Positions 1 to 4,505 of a stretch of DNA of 7,706 bases are shown here, in pieces. The stretch is from NCBI GenBank assembly GCA_027306955.1, contig DAHUXX010000087.1, positions 1 to 7,706 of the forward strand, in the 5' to 3' direction. Both the position numbers and the translations under genes were made by a program. This DNA comes from Acetobacteraceae bacterium (GTDB lineage Bacteria; Pseudomonadota; Alphaproteobacteria; Acetobacterales; Acetobacteraceae). Position 1 is the first letter of the stretch; each line of letters begins with the position of its first letter. Below the pieces are notes generated by a model. That model saw only the letters and a program-made list of their open reading frames with translations, was not told the origin of the DNA and ran no database searches.

Positions 1-160
1 CGAGGCCCGTGGGGATCAGCGCCCGCGCGCCGGGCACGATCGTCACCGGCGCGGCGACGGCGGCGAGCAGGTCGAGGCCCGCGGCGCCGTCGGTGGCGTA
101 GATGGGCAGCGCCAGGTCGCGCCCGTGCGCCAGGCGCGTGACGGCGACCCGCACGCTCAC
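1..160 (-). CDS. dut: dUTP diphosphatase (dUTPase), 5' part only
   Basis: Dut hydrolyses dUTP to dUMP and pyrophosphate. This keeps uracil out of DNA and feeds thymidylate synthesis; the enzyme is a cytosolic homotrimer. Only the first 53 codons are in the window, and the gene runs off the left edge. The translation shows LPIYATDGAAGLDLLAAV at residues 19-36, which is dUTPase motif 1 with the metal-associated Asp at residue 30. It is followed by the PGARALIPTGL stretch (43-53) that ends the first beta region. The start is taken as GTG at 160-158, which overlaps the coaBC stop as GTGA; a second in-frame GTG lies two codons later. The overlap suggests translational coupling to coaBC. The remaining dUTPase motifs lie outside the window, so intactness cannot be judged. 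The family call is secure and the exact start is less so. Confidence 0.9.
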   Translation of the reverse strand, partial: MSVRVAVTRLAHGRDLALPIYATDGAAGLDLLAAVAAPVTIVPGARALIPTGL

Positions 161-1380
161 GCGGAGCGCCCCGCGAAATGCGAGGCGATGCGCGCGGCCA
201 GGCGGCGGGCGACCTCGTCCTTCGCCAGGCGCGGCCAGGCCTCGATGCCGCCCCCGGTCACCAGGTGCACCTCGTTGGCCTCGCCGCCCATCACGTCGCC
301 GGAGACGTCGTTGGCGACGATCCAGTCGCAGCCCTTGCGCGCGCGCTTGGCGGTGGCGTTGGCGTCAAGGTTTTCGGTCTCCGCCGCGAAGCCGACGACG
401 AGATGCGGGCGGCCGGGCCCTGGCGCCGACAGCGTCGCGAGGATGTCCGGGTTGGCTGCGAGGGTCAGCGCGGGCGGCGGCGCGCCGGGCACTTTCTTGA
501 TCTTGCCCGCGGCCGCGCTGGCCACGCGCCAGTCGGCGACGGCGGCGGCACAGATCGCGGCGTCGGCCGGCAGCGCGGCCGTGCAGGCGGCGAGCATCTC
601 TGCCGCCGTCTCCACGTGGCGGACCGCGACGCCGGCGGGATCGGGGATCGCGACCGGGCCGCTGACCAGCGTCACCCGCGCGCCGAGCGCCGCGAGCGCC
701 GCGGCGATGGCATGGCCCTGCCGGCCGGAGCTGCGGTTGGCGATGTAGCGCACGGGATCGATCGGCTCGTGCGTCGGCCCGCTGGTGACCACGATGTGGC
801 GGCCCGTGAGCGGAAGCTCGGCGAGCGGGCGCGCCGGACCGAGCGCCAACCGGATCGCGGCGAGGATCGCCGGCGGTTCCGCGAGCCGTCCGGGCCCGTA
901 TTCGTTGCAGGCCATCGGGCCTTCGTCGGGCCCCACGAAGGCGACGCCGCGCGAGGCGAGCAGGGCCACGTTGGCCTGCGTGGCCGCGTGCCGCCACATC
1001 CGCACGTTCATCGCCGGCGCCGCGAGCACCGGCTTGTCGGTCGCCAGCAGCACCGTGGTCGCGAGGTCGTCGGCGAGGCCGCCCGCCATGCGCGCGAGCA
1101 GGTTTGCCGTCGCCGGCGCCACGACCAGCAGGTCGGCGGCGCGCGAGAGCTGGATATGGCCCATCTCGTTCTCGTCCGTGAGCGAGAAGAGGTCGGTGTG
1201 GACACGCGATTCCGTGAGCGCCTGCACCGAGAGCGGGGTCACGAAGTGCTGCGCCGAGGCGGTGAGCACGGCGGTGACGCCGGCGCCGTCCTTGCGCAGC
1301 AGGCGGATCAGCTCCAGCACCTTGTAGGCGGCGATGCCGCCGCCCACGACCAGCAGGATGCGCTTGCCCGCGAGCGTCAT
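157..1380 (-). CDS. coaBC: Bifunctional phosphopantothenoylcysteine decarboxylase / phosphopantothenate-cysteine ligase (Dfp)
   Basis: CoaBC carries out two coenzyme A steps: CTP-dependent joining of cysteine to 4'-phosphopantothenate (CoaB), then FMN-dependent decarboxylation to 4'-phosphopantetheine (CoaC). The 407-residue protein has the usual full length. The CoaC half (about 1-190) shows the flavin-binding GGGIAAYK (13-20), catalytic His75 in MGHIQLSR, PAMN with Asn125, and the flap ACNEYGPGR with Cys158. These residues fall at the same numbers as in E. coli Dfp. The CoaB half (about 191-407) shows SGPTHEPIDPVRYIANRSSG with Asn215, KIKK with Lys293, and VGFAAET (329-335). The reading frame stays open upstream, but homology begins at MTLAGKRILL, so ATG 1380 is chosen. 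That ATG is 10 bp after the ubiE stop, and the dut GTG overlaps the coaBC stop, so the three genes probably share one mRNA. No key residue is missing. Confidence 0.97.
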   Translation of the reverse strand: MTLAGKRILLVVGGGIAAYKVLELIRLLRKDGAGVTAVLTASAQHFVTPLSVQALTESRVHTDLFSLTDENEMGHIQLSRAADLLVVAPATANLLARMAGGLADDLATTVLLATDKPVLAAPAMNVRMWRHAATQANVALLASRGVAFVGPDEGPMACNEYGPGRLAEPPAILAAIRLALGPARPLAELPLTGRHIVVTSGPTHEPIDPVRYIANRSSGRQGHAIAAALAALGARVTLVSGPVAIPDPAGVAVRHVETAAEMLAACTAALPADAAICAAAVADWRVASAAAGKIKKVPGAPPPALTLAANPDILATLSAPGPGRPHLVVGFAAETENLDANATAKRARKGCDWIVANDVSGDVMGGEANEVHLVTGGGIEAWPRLAKDEVARRLAARIASHFAGRSA

Positions 1381-1390
1381 TGCGTGCGCG

Positions 1391-2143
1391 TCACAGCTTC
1401 CAGCCGCTGTGGATCGCGGCGATGCCCCCGGTGAGGTTCTCCACGCCGACGCGCGCGAAACCGGCGGCACGCAGCATCGCGGCGAGCGTCTCCTGGTCGG
1501 GGAACGTGCGGATGCTCTCGGCGAGGTACTGGTAGCTTTCGGCGTCGTGCGCGACACGGCTGCCGATCCAGGGCAGCGCGCGGAACGACCACGCGTCGTA
1601 GAGAGCGCGCGCGGCGTCGACGCGCAGGCGGGAGAATTCCAGGCACAGGAAACGCCCGCCGCGGCGCAGCACGCGATGCGCCTCGCCCAGCACCGCCTGC
1701 TTGTCGGTGCAGTTGCGCAGGCCGAAGGCGATGGTCACCACGTCCTGCGAGGCATCGCGCAGCGGCAGGTGCTCGGCGTCGGCGACGAGGAACTCGATGT
1801 CGCGCACCAGGCCGCGCTCCAGCGCGCGGCGGCGCGCGACTTCCAGCATCGCCGGGTTGATGTCGGACAGGATCGCGGGCCCGCCGCCGGCCTCGCGCCA
1901 GAGGAAGGTGATGTCCCCGGTGCCACCCGCGAGGTCGAGCAGCGTGCGCCGCGGCGACGGCGCGAGGCGCGTCAGCAGCCGGCGTTTCCACAGCCGGTGG
2001 ATGCCGAGCGACATCAGGTCGTTCATCAGGTCGTAGCGTGGTGCCACGCTCTCGAAGACGGCGCGCACCAGCGGCGCCTTCTCGGTCACGGGGACCCGGC
2101 GGTAGCCGAAATCGGTCTCGGGTGGGGTGGGGTTGTCCTGCAT
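1391..2143 (-). CDS. ubiE: Ubiquinone/menaquinone biosynthesis C-methyltransferase UbiE
   Basis: UbiE is a SAM-dependent C-methyltransferase acting on the benzoquinol ring late in ubiquinone synthesis (and on demethylmenaquinol where that exists). It belongs to the UbiE/COQ5 family. The 250-residue length is typical. The sequence shows the N-terminal signature YDLMNDLMSLGIHRLWKR (37-54), SAM motif I LLDLAGGTGDIT (68-79), the acidic SDINPAML (93-100), and the second signature RVLRRGGRFLCLEFS (157-171). It ends in the family-typical GGIAAIHSGWKL. ATG 2143 gives the expected short leader before FGYRRVP. The gene begins 28 bp from divergent mutM and probably heads an operon with coaBC and dut. 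In many alphaproteobacteria ubiB follows ubiE, but it does not here. Ubiquinone is the likely product in an alphaproteobacterium; that part is inferred from the lineage. Confidence 0.96.
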   Translation of the reverse strand: MQDNPTPPETDFGYRRVPVTEKAPLVRAVFESVAPRYDLMNDLMSLGIHRLWKRRLLTRLAPSPRRTLLDLAGGTGDITFLWREAGGGPAILSDINPAMLEVARRRALERGLVRDIEFLVADAEHLPLRDASQDVVTIAFGLRNCTDKQAVLGEAHRVLRRGGRFLCLEFSRLRVDAARALYDAWSFRALPWIGSRVAHDAESYQYLAESIRTFPDQETLAAMLRAAGFARVGVENLTGGIAAIHSGWKL

Positions 2144-2171
2144 GGGCCGTCTCTATACGAGGCTCTGCGCC
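2144..2171. promoter_or_regulatory. Divergent ubiE/mutM intergenic gap with possible overlapping -10 elements
   Basis: Only 28 bp separate the two divergent start codons. The central TCTATAC (2152-2158) reads as TATACG on the plus strand and TATAGA on the minus strand, each a 4/6 match to the sigma-70 -10 hexamer. On the plus strand, TTGTCC at 2133-2138 is a possible -35, but the spacing is only 15 bp. On the minus strand, TATAGA lies 8 nt from the ubiE ATG, so such a transcript would be nearly leaderless. GAGG at 2159-2162, 9 nt before the mutM ATG, can serve as its ribosome binding site. The promoter reading is tentative, because the real promoters may lie inside the opposing coding regions. 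Confidence 0.25.
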
Positions 2172-3017
2172 ATGCCGGAACTCCCCGAGGTCGAGACGGT
2201 GATGCGCGGGCTCGCGTCGCGGCTCGAGGGGCGGCGCATCGAGCGCGCGGAACTCGCGCGGGCGGACCTGCGCTGGAAGGTGCCGGACGGGCTTGCTTCC
2301 GCGCTCCGCGGCGCGCGCGTCGAGGGGTTCCGGCGGCGCGCGAAATACAGCCTGATGCGGCTCGCGGGCGGGCGCTCGGTGCTGATCCATCTCGGTATGT
2401 CGGGGCGCATGCGCATCGGCCGCGAGGCGGAGGAAGCGGCGCACGAGCATCTGGTGATGTGGACCGACGATGGCTGGCGCATCGGCTTCATTGATCCGCG
2501 CCGCTTCGGCATGCTCGACCTCGTGGCGACGGCGGCGGAGGACGCGCACCGGCTGCTCGCCGGCCTCGGACCGGAGCCGCTCGGCAACGAATTCTCGGAA
2601 GCCGCGCTGTCGGCGGCGCTGGCCGGCAGGCGCACGCCGATCAAGGCGGCGCTGCTGGACCAGCGCGTGGTCGCGGGGCTCGGCAACATCTACGTGAGCG
2701 AGGCGTTGTTCCGCGCGCGCATCTCGCCGCGGCGCATCGCGGCCTCGGTCGCTGGGGCGCGGGCGGCGCGGCTGGTGCCCGCGATCCGCGAGACGCTCGC
2801 CGAAGCCATTGCCGCCGGCGGGTCGAGTCTGCGCGACTATGTCCAGCCGCATGGCGAGCTCGGCTATTTCAGCCACGCCTGGCGCGTCTATGGGCGCGAG
2901 GGCGAGCCATGCCCGGAATGTCCCAGCCTGCGCTTGGGTCCGGCAGCGTGCGCCGGCGTGCGGCGCATCGTCCAGGCCGGGCGCAGCACGTTCCATTGTC
3001 CGCGGTTGCAGCGCTAG
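2172..3017 (+). CDS. mutM: Formamidopyrimidine-DNA glycosylase (MutM/Fpg) with atypical zinc finger
   Basis: MutM is a bifunctional DNA glycosylase/AP lyase that removes 8-oxoguanine and formamidopyrimidines. The start is fixed by chemistry: ATG 2172 gives MPELPEVET, so Met removal exposes the catalytic N-terminal proline with Glu3 and Glu6 (E2/E5 in family numbering). An in-frame ATG at 2127 would bury the proline. Also visible are Lys58 in RRAKYSLM, HLGMSGRM (73-80), DPRRFGML (108-115), the helix-two-turn-helix region VVAGLGNIYVSEALF (166-180), and GGSSLRDYV (216-224). Arg271 in AGRST is kept. The C-terminal zinc finger departs from C-x2-C-x16-C-x2-C. Cys247 and Cys250 are followed by 25 residues before Cys276, with an extra Cys260, and the fourth position is Leu279 (CPRLQR instead of CPRCQR). 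Length is 281 residues, slightly over the roughly 270 usual. The downstream hydratase gene follows after 31 bp and may share the transcript. Confidence 0.95.
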   Translation: MPELPEVETVMRGLASRLEGRRIERAELARADLRWKVPDGLASALRGARVEGFRRRAKYSLMRLAGGRSVLIHLGMSGRMRIGREAEEAAHEHLVMWTDDGWRIGFIDPRRFGMLDLVATAAEDAHRLLAGLGPEPLGNEFSEAALSAALAGRRTPIKAALLDQRVVAGLGNIYVSEALFRARISPRRIAASVAGARAARLVPAIRETLAEAIAAGGSSLRDYVQPHGELGYFSHAWRVYGREGEPCPECPSLRLGPAACAGVRRIVQAGRSTFHCPRLQR

Positions 3018-3048
3018 CTAGAAGCGGCACGGCGAAAAGGAGCACGAG

Positions 3049-3846
3049 ATGACCGAGGCCCACACGATGATCCTGGTCGAGACACATCCCGCGGAGGATG
3101 GCCGCGGCGTGGGGCTGATCCGCCTCAACCGGCCGGCGGCGCTCAACGCGCTGTGCGACCAGCTGATGGGTGAGCTCGGCGAGCAGCTGCGTGCCTTCGA
3201 CGCCGACGACGCGATCGGCGCCATCGTCGTCACCGGCTCGGAGAAAGCCTTCGCCGCGGGTGCTGACATCAAGGAGATGGCGCCGCGCGACTTTCCGCGG
3301 ACATTCCAGGACGATTTCATCGGCCAGCGCTGGGAGACGGTGACGCAGATAAGGAAACCGGTGATCGCGGCGGTTTCCGGCTTCGCGCTCGGCGGCGGCT
3401 GCGAACTCGCCATGATGTGCGACATGATCATCGCCGCCGACACCGCGAGGTTCGGCCAGCCGGAGATCAAGCTCGGCGTCATTCCGGGCGCGGGCGGCAC
3501 GCAGCGGCTCACGCGCGCGGTGGGCAAGGCCAAGGCGATGGAGCTGGTGCTCACGGGGCGGATGATGGACGCGACAGAGGCGGAGCGTTCCGGCCTGGTC
3601 GCGCGCGTCGTGCCGGCGGCGGAACTGCTCGCGGAGGCGCTGAAGACGGCGGCTGCCATCGCGGCGCTGTCGCCCGTCGCGACCCAGATGGCCAAATACG
3701 CGGTGAACCGGGCCTTCGAGACCACGCTCGGTGAGGGCATGCTGGCGGAACGGCAGCTCTTCCTGTCGCTGTTCGGCACGCCGGACCAGCGCGAGGGGAT
3801 GGCGGCGTTCGTCGAGAAGCGCAAGGCAGCGTTCTCCCGCCGGTAG
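3049..3846 (+). CDS. Enoyl-CoA hydratase (crotonase family, ECHS1-like)
   Basis: This enzyme adds water across the 2-trans double bond of enoyl-CoA in beta-oxidation or a related acyl-CoA degradation route. The 265-residue protein is full length for a single-domain crotonase. The two catalytic acids are visible: Glu119 in ALGGGCELAMMCD and Glu139 in FGQPEIKLGVIPGAGGTQRL. The CoA/oxyanion loop AFAAGADIKEM spans 67-77, with Gly116 as the second oxyanion-hole residue. The C-terminus (REGMAAFVEKRKAAF) and the stretch before Glu119 read strikingly like mammalian mitochondrial ECHS1. ATG 3049 is preceded by AAGGAG at 3037-3042 with 6-nt spacing, and an in-frame TAG at 3019-3021 bounds the frame. 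It sits 31 bp after mutM and ahead of rpsT, a placement I recall as common in alphaproteobacteria. The physiological substrate (short-chain fatty acyl, phenylacetate or other) cannot be told from sequence, so no symbol is given. Confidence 0.93.
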   Translation: MTEAHTMILVETHPAEDGRGVGLIRLNRPAALNALCDQLMGELGEQLRAFDADDAIGAIVVTGSEKAFAAGADIKEMAPRDFPRTFQDDFIGQRWETVTQIRKPVIAAVSGFALGGGCELAMMCDMIIAADTARFGQPEIKLGVIPGAGGTQRLTRAVGKAKAMELVLTGRMMDATEAERSGLVARVVPAAELLAEALKTAAAIAALSPVATQMAKYAVNRAFETTLGEGMLAERQLFLSLFGTPDQREGMAAFVEKRKAAFSRR

Positions 3847-3866
3847 GGCTCGCCTGGCGGCTTTCC
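3837..3866 (+). terminator. GC-rich hairpin at the end of the enoyl-CoA hydratase gene, possible terminator
   Basis: CCGCCGG (3837-3843) can pair with CTGGCGG (3854-3860), giving 7 bp with one G-U pair around a 10-nt loop. The loop holds the hydratase stop codon (3844-3846). It is followed by CTTTCC, a poor U tract, and lies directly before the likely rpsT promoter. A transcript end here makes sense by position, but the weak U tract keeps confidence low. Confidence 0.33.
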
Positions 3867-3895
3867 TTGACGCGGGCAGGGTCGGTCACTAGTAA
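3867..3895 (+). promoter_or_regulatory. Probable rpsT promoter
   Basis: TTGACG at 3867-3872 matches the sigma-70 -35 consensus at five of six positions. It is followed after exactly 17 bp by TAGTAA (3890-3895), a weak 3/6 -10 element. This is the best-spaced promoter-like pair I found by eye in the window. It sits 69 bp before the rpsT start, just after a terminator-like hairpin, as expected for an independently expressed ribosomal protein gene. The -10 is degenerate, so the exact start point is uncertain. Confidence 0.45.
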
Positions 3896-3964
3896 GGCGC
3901 GCTTCCGCCGGCGCTCAGACCGGCGCCCGCCGAACCTTGTCACATCGCAGAGCTGGACTTCGCC

Positions 3965-4234
3965 ATGGCCAATACCGCCTCCGCGCGCAAGCGCATCCGT
4001 CAGACCGAGCGCCGCACGGTGCGCAACAAGGCGCGGATGTCTCGCATGCGCACCTTCATCAAAGCCGTCGAGACGGCGATCGCGGGCGGAGAACACGATG
4101 CCGCCGCTGAGGCGCTGAAGCAGGCGCAACCGGAAATGCAGCGCGCCGCCGGCAAGGGGGTGGTGCATCGTAACCAGGTTGCGCGTAAGCTGTCGCGGCT
4201 GTCGGCCCGCGTTAAGGCGCTGGGCGCGAAGTGA
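3965..4234 (+). CDS. rpsT: 30S ribosomal protein S20
   Basis: S20 is a primary 16S rRNA-binding protein of the small ribosomal subunit, made largely of three long helices. The 89-residue product has the usual length. It begins with the family-typical MANTASARKRIRQTERR and continues NKARMSRMRTFIKAVETAI (20-38), then KGVVHRNQVARKLSRLSARV (64-83) in the C-terminal helix. Lysine and arginine are abundant, as expected for an rRNA binder. ATG 3965 is the only sensible start given the conserved N-terminus; its ribosome binding site is weak (GAGCTGGA at 3950-3957). It lies between the hydratase gene and dnaA, with its own likely promoter at 3867-3895 and a hairpin overlapping its stop codon, so it is probably a single-gene transcript. 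In enteric bacteria S20 represses its own translation; whether that applies here cannot be seen. Confidence 0.97.
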   Translation: MANTASARKRIRQTERRTVRNKARMSRMRTFIKAVETAIAGGEHDAAAEALKQAQPEMQRAAGKGVVHRNQVARKLSRLSARVKALGAK

Positions 4235-4255
4235 TCGGCGAAACCCCAGATTTTT
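4220..4255 (+). terminator. Possible Rho-independent terminator of rpsT
   Basis: CTGGG (4220-4224) can pair with CCCAG (4245-4249). An inner CGC (4225-4227) can pair with GCG (4238-4240), leaving an AAAC bulge. The stem is followed by A and then TTTTT at 4251-4255. The rpsT stop TGA (4232-4234) lies within the loop. A stem plus U tract immediately after a ribosomal protein gene fits an intrinsic terminator, although the stem is interrupted and short. Confidence 0.42.
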
Positions 4256-4505
4256 CCTAAGGTTCAAGTATTCGTCAAATAGATACGAAGAACAGTTCCC
4301 TTTTCGAGTTACAGATTTAAGTCAAAACGTGGTCATCGCTCGACCCCGTCAGTACCCGACGAGAAAACCTCTTCCGCGGGCGGTTTAAACGATTGCAAGG
4401 GCGTTGGTTACGCCGTAGTCATGCCGGCGGCGGTGGTCGCGCCGGCGGCGTGGCGATCATGGTGTGGACGACGACGGCACGGCGAACGCGGGCTAGGCAG
4501 GGGGC
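4235..4505. other. AT-rich rpsT-dnaA intergenic region, likely dnaA control region
   Basis: This 271-bp gap has no convincing gene. Positions 4261-4320 are about 65% A+T by my count, against roughly 30% in the surrounding genes. The AT-rich character continues to about 4395 and includes the palindrome GTTTAAAC (4383-4390). The right third returns to high GC, with a direct repeat GCCGGCGGCG (4423-4432 and 4441-4450) and a small hairpin, GGCGT/ACGCC, at 4400-4414. On the minus strand, TCGTCCACA (4471-4463) keeps the TCCACA core of a DnaA box but matches only 7 of 9 bases. No second good box lies nearby. The region most likely holds the dnaA promoter and possibly an autoregulatory DnaA site. A clear -35/-10 pair could not be fixed. 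Confidence 0.5.

Noticed and set aside
178..1434. 418-codon plus-strand open frame opposite coaBC
   Set aside because: It is antisense to an intact coaBC with every catalytic residue present. The product is Arg/Gly/His-rich with no family pattern.
1381..1557. N-terminal extension of CoaBC into ubiE
   Set aside because: The frame is open upstream, but the extra residues are the out-of-frame shadow of ubiE. CoaC homology begins at the ATG at 1380.
1377..2996. 539-codon minus-strand open frame across ubiE and mutM
   Set aside because: It lies antisense to mutM and out of frame in ubiE, both of which have full catalytic motifs. Its own translation is low-complexity Arg/Ala.
3908..3932. Repeat GCCGGCGC/CCGGCGCC between the promoter and rpsT
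   Set aside because: It is a short direct repeat of GC-rich sequence that does not fold into a stable stem of useful length. I see no role.
3936..3944. DnaA box CTTGTCACA upstream of rpsT
   Set aside because: It matches the TTWTNCACA consensus at only 7 of 9 positions and is isolated, which is expected by chance.
4235..4505. Chromosomal origin oriC next to dnaA
   Set aside because: AT-rich DNA is present, but I see only one weak DnaA box (7/9) and no cluster or clear repeat array. Many alphaproteobacteria have oriC away from dnaA, so the origin is kept only as an open possibility.
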